From Ruminococcus sp. (GTDB taxonomy: Bacteria > Bacillota > Clostridia > Oscillospirales > Ruminococcaceae): a stretch of 64,000 nucleotides of DNA. The notes below the pieces were generated by a model that was not told the DNA's origin, made no database searches, and saw only the letters and a list, made by a program, of their open reading frames with translations. Below, in pieces: positions 44,420-51,240 of the stretch. The DNA is taken from NCBI GenBank assembly GCA_029060305.1, contig JAIDUG010000056.1, positions 62,001 through 126,000 on the forward strand, read 5' to 3'. Made by a program: the position numbers and the translations under genes. Within the stretch, counting starts at the first letter, position 1. Each line of letters opens with the position of its first letter.

Positions 44420-45319
44420 TTATATTAAATTATTATTTATATACTGTAAATAATCCTTGCGGACTATCAGTTCACGGTTATTTATGTACCATTCATAAGA
44501 TTGTTTTAAACCGGTTTCAAGTGGTTTGACATCTGATATAAATTCTTTCTGCTTTGTAACATCAAGTATATATTCATAATTCCTGAACGGAAAATACATA
44601 CGCTGGTTTACTTCAGACTTTACACATCTTATATCTGGAACGTTGCCGAGTACTCCGTAACAAAGTTTAACCCATTCTTCTATGGTTACGGTTTCGGGAT
44701 TGCCTGCATTAAAAATATGATTTTGTGGTTTATTCTCAATAATTTTTTCAATAAATAAGCATAAGTCCTCAATATCAAAAAACTGCAATTTCATTTTTTT
44801 GTTTTCTGGTATAAAAAACGGCATATTTTTTTCAGCACATTCAAATACAAATGCCTCTCTGTAAAGATTATTCATTCTTCCATAAAGATAAGGAGGACGG
44901 ATAATATAAGCATTCGGAACTTTATCAATCAGGTATTTTTCAGCTTTTATTTTATTTATGCCGTAATTTTCCCAGTGAATATTGAAACCGCAGTCCTGAT
45001 TTTCTGTAAATGGCTGTGGATTTGTTTCAGGATAAACAGCACTTGAACTAATCATTATATACTGTCTAAAATTTCCGAGAGCATTTAAAAAGTCCTTTAT
45101 GTCGGCTTCATTGTATGCAGTTACATCAATAATAATGTCAAAATAGATATTCTTTAATCTGTTTCCAAGATTATGCCTGTCACAGTTTATAAGATTGACA
45201 CCTTCGGACTGTGGTCTTGTATTTCTGTTAAGGACATAGACTTCATGACCTTTTTTAACGAAATATTCTGCAGTGTAACGGCTTACAAAAACTGTACCGC
45301 CTGTTACAAGAATCTTCAT
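44420..45319 (-). CDS. NAD-dependent epimerase/dehydratase-like protein
   Basis: 299 residues, short-chain dehydrogenase fold. Nucleotide-binding start MKILVTGGTVFVSRYTAEYF replaces the usual GGTGFIG with GGTVFVS, a weaker form. Active-site Tyr-x3-Lys is YGINKIK at about 119-125, Ser in MISSSAVYP. Belongs to the NAD-dependent epimerase group, which act on nucleotide sugars or serve as mRNA-binding relatives (CSP41-like). Substrate unknown. Upstream of tyrS. Confidence 0.85.
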   Translation of the reverse strand: MKILVTGGTVFVSRYTAEYFVKKGHEVYVLNRNTRPQSEGVNLINCDRHNLGNRLKNIYFDIIIDVTAYNEADIKDFLNALGNFRQYIMISSSAVYPETNPQPFTENQDCGFNIHWENYGINKIKAEKYLIDKVPNAYIIRPPYLYGRMNNLYREAFVFECAEKNMPFFIPENKKMKLQFFDIEDLCLFIEKIIENKPQNHIFNAGNPETVTIEEWVKLCYGVLGNVPDIRCVKSEVNQRMYFPFRNYEYILDVTKQKEFISDVKPLETGLKQSYEWYINNRELIVRKDYLQYINNNLI

Positions 45320-45357
45320 AAAATTACCTCTCTTGTAATATTTTTATAGTTATTAAC

Positions 45358-45386
45358 AGTATATATGATTTAATTTGCTTTGTCAA
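45358..45386 (-). promoter_or_regulatory. Promoter of the epimerase-tyrS operon
   Basis: Minus strand TTGACA (45386-45381), 17-base spacer, TATACT (45363-45358). Confidence 0.75.
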
Positions 45387-45425
45387 GGTAATAATTAGTT
45401 AATTGAAAAAAATATTTCGTATCTA

Positions 45426-45454
45426 TTGACATTTTTCGAAAACCGTTGTATAAT
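45426..45454 (+). promoter_or_regulatory. Promoter of tRNA-Thr
   Basis: TTGACA (45426-45431), 17-base spacer, TATAAT (45449-45454). Confidence 0.8.
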
Positions 45455-45468
45455 AATATATGTTGAGT

Positions 45469-45544
45469 GCTGATGTGGCACAGTCGGTAGCGCAACGCCT
45501 TGGTAAGGCGTAGGTCGTCGGTTCAAGTCCGATCATCAGCTCCA
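45469..45544 (+). tRNA. tRNA-Thr (anticodon GGT)
   Basis: Full cloverleaf: acceptor GCTGATG/CATCAGC, anticodon stem around loop TTGGTAA with anticodon GGT, T-arm GTCGG-TTCAAGT-CCGAT, discriminator T and encoded CCA (45542-45544). Confidence 0.97.
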
Positions 45545-45548
45545 GCAG

Positions 45549-45580
45549 AACGGATATTCCTGAGAATATCCGTTTTTTTT
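45549..45580 (+). terminator. Terminator of tRNA-Thr
   Basis: AACGGATATTC (45549-45559) pairs with GAATATCCGTT (45564-45574), then T run. Confidence 0.9.
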
Positions 45581-45632
45581 CTTTTTCAAGAAAACGTCTG
45601 CCATAAAAATTCCACCGTTAAAAAATCATATA

Positions 45633-45682
45633 AAAAAAGCCGACAACTTCTGTATAAAACAGAAGTCATCAGCTTATAAAAG
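45633..45682 (-). terminator. Terminator of the SH3-like protein gene
   Basis: Minus strand AAGCTGATGACTTCTG and CAGAAGTTGTCGGCTT pair around TTTTATA, followed by TTTTTT. Confidence 0.8.
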
Positions 45683-45732
45683 CAGTTTAGTCCGTGCGGA
45701 CAGGGGAGAACATCATTCCCGAAAATATTAAA

Positions 45733-46560
45733 TCAGTAGCTCCATACGTGACCTTGAGAACAATAGTAATTACCGTCAGCGTAGTTGTAGTATGAATCAT
45801 ATCCGCAGTATACACACCATGCATCAGGATTGAAGCCGTCGTCCCAACCGTCGCCGTCCTCATCTACTCCCATAAGTTCGCCACCGGAATTACCTGTATA
45901 GTTGTTGTTATTGTTGTGTTCATTGTCAAAAGTATTGTCGTTATCATTATTATTATCATTCAGATTTTCTTCATCGTCAGTATATGTGATATTTCCTGAG
46001 TTTCCGGAATCTGACGGTACATTTATATTATCATTGGGGTCAGCTTTTCTTGCTTCAACAAGGTTTATCCAGCCCGAATTATCTTCAAGCAATCCCCATT
46101 TGTTGCCGTCGTCGTCAACTGTTTCCTTTATTATGACATAACTTCCCCTGTCTGTGAGAGTTCCTGTAATCATGCTGTTTGCAGATGGCTCTGTATGTAC
46201 ATCGAGAGCAGGATTAGCAAGTTTGATTATGTATTCCTGAAACTCTCCGTTGCCCTTTACTGTGAGAGTGCCTGTTATTGCTTCTGAATTTGTATCAGTG
46301 GATAATTCAGTGGAAGATGTTGTCTGAATCATTTCAGAAATTTCTGTAGTAGTAGTTGTTGTTGTTGTTGTCGTGATAACCGGCGGAACTATTACATTAG
46401 CTGACATCGTTGGTTGTGTAATACCTTCGGAAGAATCGTTTTTCTGTTCGTGGGAAATTTTCAGAAGACTGTTACACCACAATGCAACAAGTACCAGTAT
46501 TACTATTGCACCGGAAATAACCATAATCTTCCCGAAATTGATAACTTTTTTCTTTGCCAT
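45733..46560 (-). CDS. Membrane-anchored SH3-like surface protein
   Basis: 275 residues from ATG 46560 (AAAAGGAG upstream; the longer frame to 46704 crosses the promoter). Membrane segment at about 11-28 (IMVISGAIVILVLVALW). A run of ten Thr (about 63-72) is a linker, then a bacterial SH3-like domain (about 115-170: LDVHTEPSANSMITGTLTDRGSYVIIKETVDDDGNKWGLLEDNSGWINL), then an Asn/Asp-rich stretch and a C-terminal ribbon-like CVYCGYDSYY...YYCSQGH. SH3-like domains bind cell wall. An extracellular CxxC pair is unusual and suggests either metal binding or a cytoplasmic-type ribbon. Confidence 0.85.
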   Translation of the reverse strand: MAKKKVINFGKIMVISGAIVILVLVALWCNSLLKISHEQKNDSSEGITQPTMSANVIVPPVITTTTTTTTTTEISEMIQTTSSTELSTDTNSEAITGTLTVKGNGEFQEYIIKLANPALDVHTEPSANSMITGTLTDRGSYVIIKETVDDDGNKWGLLEDNSGWINLVEARKADPNDNINVPSDSGNSGNITYTDDEENLNDNNNDNDNTFDNEHNNNNNYTGNSGGELMGVDEDGDGWDDGFNPDAWCVYCGYDSYYNYADGNYYCSQGHVWSY

Positions 46561-46624
46561 TTTAATAAACTCCTTTTCCGGAAATACTTCAGGTATTCCG
46601 ATATTAATTATATCTGCATATAAT

Positions 46625-46653
46625 ATTATACATAACACGTCCCGAAATGTCAA
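46625..46653 (-). promoter_or_regulatory. Promoter of the SH3-like protein gene
   Basis: Minus strand TTGACA (46653-46648), 17-base spacer, TATAAT (46630-46625). Confidence 0.8.
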
Positions 46654-46769
46654 TAGATTTTTGCAGGCAAAACGCCTGATTTGTGAATATTGCCATATAT
46701 ACAAAAACAGCTTGTGACTATATCAGCGAAAATTCACTATCAGATTGTATTTCTTTGGAAATATCTTAC

Positions 46770-46798
46770 TTGACAAAAATTAAATAATATGCTAAAAT
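46770..46798 (+). promoter_or_regulatory. Promoter of the Fur-family gene
   Basis: TTGACA (46770-46775), 17-base spacer, TAAAAT (46793-46798). Confidence 0.7.
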
Positions 46799-46837
46799 TA
46801 AAAACTGTAAATTCAAATATATTTCTGGGGTGAAAGT

Positions 46838-47251
46838 ATGAAACAGGATTCAGGTTACAAGACAAGGCAAAAGGAAAAACTGCTTGACTATCTTGTCAGA
46901 AACAAGGAAAAACATACAAATGTGCAGGAAATAAGTGCTTTTCTGACGGCAGAGGGAACGCCTGTCGGTACGGCTACAATCTACAGACAGCTTGACAAAC
47001 TCGTTGAGTGCGGAGTGGTACGGAGATATAATTTTGACGGAAAAACAGGGGCTTGTTATCAGTATATAGAGGACAACAGTGAATGTCAGGAACATTTTCA
47101 CCTGAAATGTACCATATGTGGAAAACTTATACATCTCAGTTGTGAACGCCTTGCCGGAATAAACCGTCATATCTTTGAAAAACACGGCTTCAAGATAGAC
47201 CCCTCGCAGACTGTTTTCTATGGGAAATGTTCAGAATGTTCATTTGAATAG
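46838..47251 (+). CDS. Fur-family metal-dependent regulator
   Basis: 137 residues. Winged helix at 1-75 (TNVQEISAFLTAEGTPVGTATIYRQLDKLVECGVV) and dimerisation domain with HFHLKCTICGK (His86, His88, Cys91, Cys94) and CSEC (Cys131, Cys134), which together make the structural zinc site. The regulatory metal site is not clear enough to separate Fur, Zur and PerR; the Zur branch is possible. Monocistronic; no transporter or peroxidase gene nearby. Confidence 0.92.
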   Translation: MKQDSGYKTRQKEKLLDYLVRNKEKHTNVQEISAFLTAEGTPVGTATIYRQLDKLVECGVVRRYNFDGKTGACYQYIEDNSECQEHFHLKCTICGKLIHLSCERLAGINRHIFEKHGFKIDPSQTVFYGKCSECSFE

Positions 47252-47254
47252 CAA

Positions 47255-47290
47255 AAAACGCTGTCTTTTTTAGGGACAGCATTTTTATTT
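47255..47290. terminator. Terminator shared by convergent genes
   Basis: AACGCTGTC and GACAGCATT around a T-rich loop, T runs on both sides. Confidence 0.7.
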
Positions 47291-47294
47291 TCTG

Positions 47295-47954
47295 TTAAAA
47301 GAATGAACCAAGCATATCTGTAATATTGGTTTCGTCTTTGTATGTAGTTACTTTCCAGTCATCGCCTTTTATCTTTGCAACGTACAGCCAGCTTTTGTTG
47401 GTATCTTTTTCCTTTTTGCCTTTTATGGTCATTTCAACCTTTACCTTGTAAGCCTTGCTGACTTCTGCGTCAAAAGTGTCCTCATATAATTCCTCAATTT
47501 CTTCAAGATCGTCACCTTTTACCTTTTTCTTTTCGAGGAACTTGACGGAGAGCTTCACATTTTTGCCGTATTTGTATTCAAGGTCTTCCATGGAATCTTC
47601 AAGACCGTCGTCTATAGTGTCCATAAGGTCATCCCAGTCAAATTTACTGCCTTTTAATTCTTTTTTCATTTCCTTGATTTTGTCTTTCGGAATTACAGCA
47701 GAAAACATTTTAGCTGAATCGCCCTTGTTGATACTGTTCACAAGGTCATTGATTGGTTTTTTGTAACCTCCGCCGAGTGAGGAAGTCAGAAGTACTACAG
47801 CAGTTACTGCAACTACAGCTACACTGCCTATTACTACAAATTTCTTTTTTTCTTTTTTCTGTGGTAGTTGGTTGTCATCGAAAATGTTGGTATCCTGACA
47901 GTCGCATAAAGCACCGTCCGGAAGTGGTTTTCCGCATTTTGGACAAAATGGCAT
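47295..47954 (-). CDS. Zinc-ribbon membrane protein
   Basis: 219 residues, AGGAGG upstream. N-terminal zinc ribbon MPFCPKCGKPLPDGALCDC (cytoplasmic), Lys patch KKEKKK, one membrane segment at about 39-58 (FVVIGSVAVVAVTAVVLLTS), then an exterior domain of ~155 residues rich in Lys and Asp (NDLVNSINKGDSAKMFSAVIP...). The build resembles YvlB/TcaA-like and other zinc-ribbon membrane proteins of Clostridia. The outside part looks like an NTF2-like fold (DUF4878-like) but this is only a pattern impression. Confidence 0.8.
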   Translation of the reverse strand: MPFCPKCGKPLPDGALCDCQDTNIFDDNQLPQKKEKKKFVVIGSVAVVAVTAVVLLTSSLGGGYKKPINDLVNSINKGDSAKMFSAVIPKDKIKEMKKELKGSKFDWDDLMDTIDDGLEDSMEDLEYKYGKNVKLSVKFLEKKKVKGDDLEEIEELYEDTFDAEVSKAYKVKVEMTIKGKKEKDTNKSWLYVAKIKGDDWKVTTYKDETNITDMLGSFF

Positions 47955-47985
47955 ATATAAAACCTCCTATAAATAGTTCATTAAA

Positions 47986-48014
47986 ATTATATCAAATAAT
48001 CATCATATTGTCAA
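47986..48014 (-). promoter_or_regulatory. Promoter of the zinc-ribbon membrane protein gene
   Basis: Minus strand TTGACA (48014-48009), 17-base spacer, TATAAT (47991-47986). Confidence 0.8.
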
Positions 48015-48073
48015 GCAGGAAATCCCATAATATTACAGAAAAATCTGTAATTCGGCAGATTATCCAAAATATG

Positions 48074-48102
48074 TTGACATTTTCTGCAACGTGTGGTATT
48101 AT
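48074..48102 (+). promoter_or_regulatory. Promoter of the C39-like gene
   Basis: TTGACA (48074-48079), 17-base spacer, TATTAT (48097-48102). Confidence 0.75.
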
Positions 48103-48130
48103 GAATTTATTTAAGAAAGGAGTTTTATAA

Positions 48131-48481
48131 ATGAAATATATTCATGAACCGACAGACTTACAATGTGGACAGGCTGTACTTGCTATGGTACTTGATAAGA
48201 CTGTTGACGAAATAGTCCGGTATCTCGGTAATGACCGTGAAACAACTCTCAGGGAAATGAAACAGACTTTCAGAGCATTCGGGGTGGGAATGTCAGATAC
48301 AAGAATACAGGTATACGACAAAAAAGATTTGCCGGAATTATGCCTGCTCAGTCTCGAAACTCCACGTTGCTGGCATTGGTCGCTTTTCTGCGACGGTACT
48401 TTCTACGACCCCGAACATGGTATTATGAATGATTTTCCGGAATCTGACCGCCGTTATTACTGGAAGTTATCAAAAAAATAA
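48131..48481 (+). CDS. C39-like papain-fold peptidase, small
   Basis: 116 residues, AAAGGAG upstream. DLQCGQAVLAMVLDKTVDEIVRYLG has the active-site Gln/Cys12 of papain-like C39 peptidases; CWHWSLFCDGTFYDPEHG gives His82 and Asp93 at the expected spacing, so a full Cys-His-Asp triad. No signal peptide and no ABC transporter domain, so it acts in the cytoplasm or is a stand-alone deconjugating or processing protease. Substrate unknown. Confidence 0.78.
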   Translation: MKYIHEPTDLQCGQAVLAMVLDKTVDEIVRYLGNDRETTLREMKQTFRAFGVGMSDTRIQVYDKKDLPELCLLSLETPRCWHWSLFCDGTFYDPEHGIMNDFPESDRRYYWKLSKK

Positions 48482-48512
48482 GAACGGATTTATATATCCG
48501 TTCTTTTTTTGT
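48481..48512 (+). terminator. Rho-independent terminator
   Basis: AGAACGGAT and ATCCGTTCT form a hairpin, then TTTTTTT. Confidence 0.88.
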
Positions 48513-48520
48513 TTTGAGAC

Positions 48521-48549
48521 TTGACAAAAATTGTAATAAGTGATATAAT
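48521..48549 (+). promoter_or_regulatory. Promoter of the marR-yczE operon
   Basis: TTGACA (48521-48526), 17-base spacer, TATAAT (48544-48549). Confidence 0.8.
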
Positions 48550-48577
48550 AAGCATTGTTATTATAATAATACTTATT
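48547..48577. promoter_or_regulatory. Nested palindrome, candidate MarR operator
   Basis: AATAAG (48547-48552) and CTTATT (48572-48577) flank a perfect palindrome TTATTATAATAA (48558-48569), overlapping the -10 box and transcript start. Fits autorepression by the MarR protein. Confidence 0.6.
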
Positions 48578-48599
48578 AAAAACAGGAGGTTGAATTTTT

Positions 48600-49019
48600 A
48601 TGGAGAGTTTGCATTATCTTTTAATGAAGTCCCATTCAATTATTCAAAGGAAAATTTATTCTGACGCACAGAAAATAGGTCTCACGTCCGGACAGCCGAA
48701 AATTCTTGACTATCTCTATGAACATGAGGGCAGTGACCAGAAAACAATAGCCGGTTATTGTGAGATAGAACCGGCAACATTAGGAAGTATTCTGTTGAGA
48801 ATGGAGCAGAAAGGTCTCATTGAACGCCGTCAGAAAAACGGTAACAGACGTTCATTGTTTGTTTATCTCACAGACGACGGAAAAGGTGTCTGCGAAAAAA
48901 TGCACGATATTTTCAGCAGGAGAGACGAGCAGGCAATAGAGGGATTGACGATTGAGGAAATAGAAACCCTAAAAAAAACACTTACAAAAATATGTGAAAA
49001 TCTTGACGGAAAGGACTGA
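48600..49019 (+). CDS. MarR-family regulator
   Basis: 139 residues, ACAGGAGG upstream. Winged helix: LTSGQPKILDYLYEHEGSDQKTIAGYCEIEPATLGSILLRMEQKGLIERRQKNGNRRSLFVYLTDDGK is a typical MarR core with the DRR-like wing. The gene for a YczE-like membrane protein follows after 5 bases, so that protein is the likely target and may move the compound sensed. Confidence 0.93.
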   Translation: MESLHYLLMKSHSIIQRKIYSDAQKIGLTSGQPKILDYLYEHEGSDQKTIAGYCEIEPATLGSILLRMEQKGLIERRQKNGNRRSLFVYLTDDGKGVCEKMHDIFSRRDEQAIEGLTIEEIETLKKTLTKICENLDGKD

Positions 49020-49024
49020 TTATT

Positions 49025-49675
49025 ATGGAAAACAAAAGAACGATTACAAACCGTCTTATATGTTACTTTGTGGGATTTTTTATTATGACTATCGGTATAG
49101 CATTGTCAGTAAAATCTGATTTGGGAGTATCTCCGGTAAGTTCTATACCTTATACGCTTACTGTCTGCTGGGGTATCGAAATGGGCAAGGCAACTATACT
49201 TTTTCATTGTGTACTCATTGTAATACAGATACTTATTTTAAGAAAGAACTTTAAACTGAAATCTCTTTTGCAGTTGCCGGTCGGAATAGTTTTCGGGTAC
49301 TTCACGACTTTATGTAACTCTCTTGCCGGACATCTTCCGTCAACTGATAACTATTTTATAAGAATACTTATGATTTTGGTAAGCGTTGTACTTGTTGCGA
49401 TAGGAATATTTATGTATCTTCCGGCGGACATTATGCCACTTGCCGGAGAGGGAGTTATGCAGGCGGTTGCAGATACTTTGAAAACAGAGTTTGCAAAAGT
49501 AAAGGTTGCGTTTGATGTTACTATGGTTATCGTATCGCTTGTCACCTGTCTGATAGTACTTCATACTCTCGGAAGTGTCGGAGTGGGTACGGTTATAGCA
49601 TCTTTAATGGTAGGAATAGTTCTCGGCTGGATTAAGAAATTTTGGGCAAAACGTACTAATCCCAGTAAGAAGTGA
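49025..49675 (+). CDS. YczE/YitT-like integral membrane protein
   Basis: 216 residues with five or six membrane segments. Opens with RLICYFVGFFIMTIGIALSVKSDLGVSPVSSIPYTLT, the YczE/DUF6198 signature, and has PLAGEGVMQAVADTLKTEFAKVKVAFDVTMV later. The family is linked to lipopeptide/antibiotic gene clusters in Bacillus but the transported substrate is not proven. Cotranscribed with the MarR regulator. Its 3' end overlaps the convergent gene at 49656 by 20 bases. Confidence 0.85.
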   Translation: MENKRTITNRLICYFVGFFIMTIGIALSVKSDLGVSPVSSIPYTLTVCWGIEMGKATILFHCVLIVIQILILRKNFKLKSLLQLPVGIVFGYFTTLCNSLAGHLPSTDNYFIRILMILVSVVLVAIGIFMYLPADIMPLAGEGVMQAVADTLKTEFAKVKVAFDVTMVIVSLVTCLIVLHTLGSVGVGTVIASLMVGIVLGWIKKFWAKRTNPSKK

Positions 49676-50966
49676 CTATATCCCATAATCTGTCGTTTTT
49701 GTTGTGACTTACTATGTAGTCAATGAAAAGCTGTTCTGTTTTTTCGTCACGGAATTTTTTCAGAGCCGTCCACGCTACAGTATGTAATGCCGTCCAGTCG
49801 TCAACATCAGGCAGATAATCGTAACCGTTACCGTAATAATAATCACTACTACCTTTAAGAACTTTCAAAATAGTACGATACGCCATATCTTTATCTTTCA
49901 GCATAAGATACTTAATAGTATATTTTAATCGGTTACAATTATCATCATTACAGTTATTTATCCATTCGTCAATAAGTTCGTCAGTAAATTCAGTGTTTTC
50001 AAGACCGAAAGCATACATTCCCATAAGACTTTCTATATCAAGGTATAAAGTTTCCGCATTAAATTCAGCTTGCGGAAACTTTCTTCCGGTGAGGTTGTAT
50101 TCTGTAATCTGTAAATCTTCATTGGGCTTTTTGAGAGGGTATGTAAAATATTCTCCGAAAAGACTTCCGGCAGGTACGGGAACTATAATATCATTGAATC
50201 TGATACTTTCTAATCGTGTATCGCTTGTTATTTTATTTACAGGTTTTTCCAAAGCACAACTATAAACATTCATTATAGTAAGACAATTTACAGCTTGTCC
50301 GAGAAGTGCAGAAGCCGTCGCCTTGTGGTGACCGTCAAGCAATGCACTTATAAAACCGTATTCATAATACGCCAAAGCCCTCGGCGGATTAGGATTATTT
50401 TTCAGTATTTCAACGTATTCATTTACACGCTTTTCATTGTACATTTCAGCGGATTGTGTGGGATAAAGATATTTCGGAAAACTCATTGTTTGTCTGAACA
50501 TTCCATAATGATAATATTCATCACAACAAGCAGGATTTTCAGTTAAAGTGTTAGGTACAGACCAGAAGAAATGATTATTGCTGTCTGTCGGGTCGTGCGG
50601 AACATCTGCCAGTAAATAATAACCGTCCTCAAGGAGATTTAAAAGAGGTTTCAGCATTTCTGCGGAAGTCCTTATATCTTTGTAGTCGCTGTTGAGACAT
50701 TCACGGACGGCTTTGAGTTCCGGACAATCTATATTTTCTATTCCGTAACCTGTTGCAAGTAATCCTTTACAGGTCGGACAAACAGGCAAATGTTCCTGTA
50801 ATATTGGTTTGCCGTTCAGTAATAATTTACTGTAATGATAATAATTTTCGTCTTCTTTGCCGTACTGGTGAGTAATAATTCCCTTGCCATTCTGTACCCT
50901 GAACATTACAGCGGAATTACACCACTTATTTTCTGAAACATCTATTTCTTTTAAAATTTTTACCAT
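49656..50966 (-). CDS. Hypothetical protein with ParB/Srx-like DGHHK motif
   Basis: 436 residues from ATG 50966, with AGAGGTG upstream. N-terminal part has CPTCKG near residue 65, a lone CxxC. Around residues 205-220, FISALLDGHHKATASALLG resembles the DGHHR motif of ParB/sulfiredoxin-fold nucleotide-binding proteins. The C-terminal ~150 residues are helical, HEAT-like (LIDEWINNCNDDNCNRLKYTIKYLMLKDKDMAYRTILKVL). No family named with confidence. Located between tRNA-Ala's terminator and the convergent YczE-like gene. Confidence 0.7.
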   Translation of the reverse strand: MVKILKEIDVSENKWCNSAVMFRVQNGKGIITHQYGKEDENYYHYSKLLLNGKPILQEHLPVCPTCKGLLATGYGIENIDCPELKAVRECLNSDYKDIRTSAEMLKPLLNLLEDGYYLLADVPHDPTDSNNHFFWSVPNTLTENPACCDEYYHYGMFRQTMSFPKYLYPTQSAEMYNEKRVNEYVEILKNNPNPPRALAYYEYGFISALLDGHHKATASALLGQAVNCLTIMNVYSCALEKPVNKITSDTRLESIRFNDIIVPVPAGSLFGEYFTYPLKKPNEDLQITEYNLTGRKFPQAEFNAETLYLDIESLMGMYAFGLENTEFTDELIDEWINNCNDDNCNRLKYTIKYLMLKDKDMAYRTILKVLKGSSDYYYGNGYDYLPDVDDWTALHTVAWTALKKFRDEKTEQLFIDYIVSHNKNDRLWDIVTSYWD

Positions 50967-50984
50967 AGTATGCACCTCTTTTTA

Positions 50985-51024
50985 ATAAAAAGCCGGTACT
51001 TTCTGAGAGTACCGGTTTATTTTA
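50985..51024 (-). terminator. Terminator of tRNA-Ala
   Basis: Minus strand AACCGGTACT pairs with AGTACCGGC around CTCAGAA, followed by TTTTT. Confidence 0.85.
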
Positions 51025-51027
51025 TAT

Positions 51028-51103
51028 TGGTGGAGCATAGGGGACTTGAACCCCTGACTTCCACACTGCCAGTGTGACACGCTCCCAACTGCGTTAATGC
51101 CCC
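51028..51103 (-). tRNA. tRNA-Ala (anticodon GGC)
   Basis: Minus strand cloverleaf: acceptor GGGGCAT/ATGCTCC, D-arm ACGC/GCGT, anticodon loop CTGGCAG with anticodon GGC, T-arm AGGGG-TTCAAGT-CCCCT, discriminator A and encoded CCA (51030-51028). The GG at the third acceptor position makes a G-T pair, the usual Ala identity element being G3-U70. Confidence 0.96.
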
Positions 51104-51111
51104 ATGAATAC

Positions 51112-51140
51112 ATAATATCATATAAATGAAAAAAAGTCAA
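51112..51140 (-). promoter_or_regulatory. Promoter of tRNA-Ala
   Basis: Minus strand TTGACT (51140-51135), 17-base spacer, TATTAT (51117-51112). Confidence 0.75.
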
Positions 51141-51163
51141 TACCTTATTTTAACTTTTTTCGC

Positions 51164-51192
51164 TTGACATATTATATATAATATGTTATAAT
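51164..51192 (+). promoter_or_regulatory. Promoter of the GH8 gene
   Basis: TTGACA (51164-51169), 17-base spacer, TATAAT (51187-51192). Confidence 0.8.
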
Positions 51193-51240
51193 TAATTTGG
51201 GAAATCCCACTGAAATATATTCTTGAAAGGAGATTTTATT

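Noticed and set aside
43192..45319. Possible T-box leader before tyrS
   Set aside because: tyrS follows the epimerase gene by 13 bases and there is no room for or sign of a T-box; the operon promoter also lacks one.
46345..46380. GTT/GTA trinucleotide run
   Set aside because: It is just the Thr-run linker of the SH3-like protein read on the other strand, not a separate repeat element.
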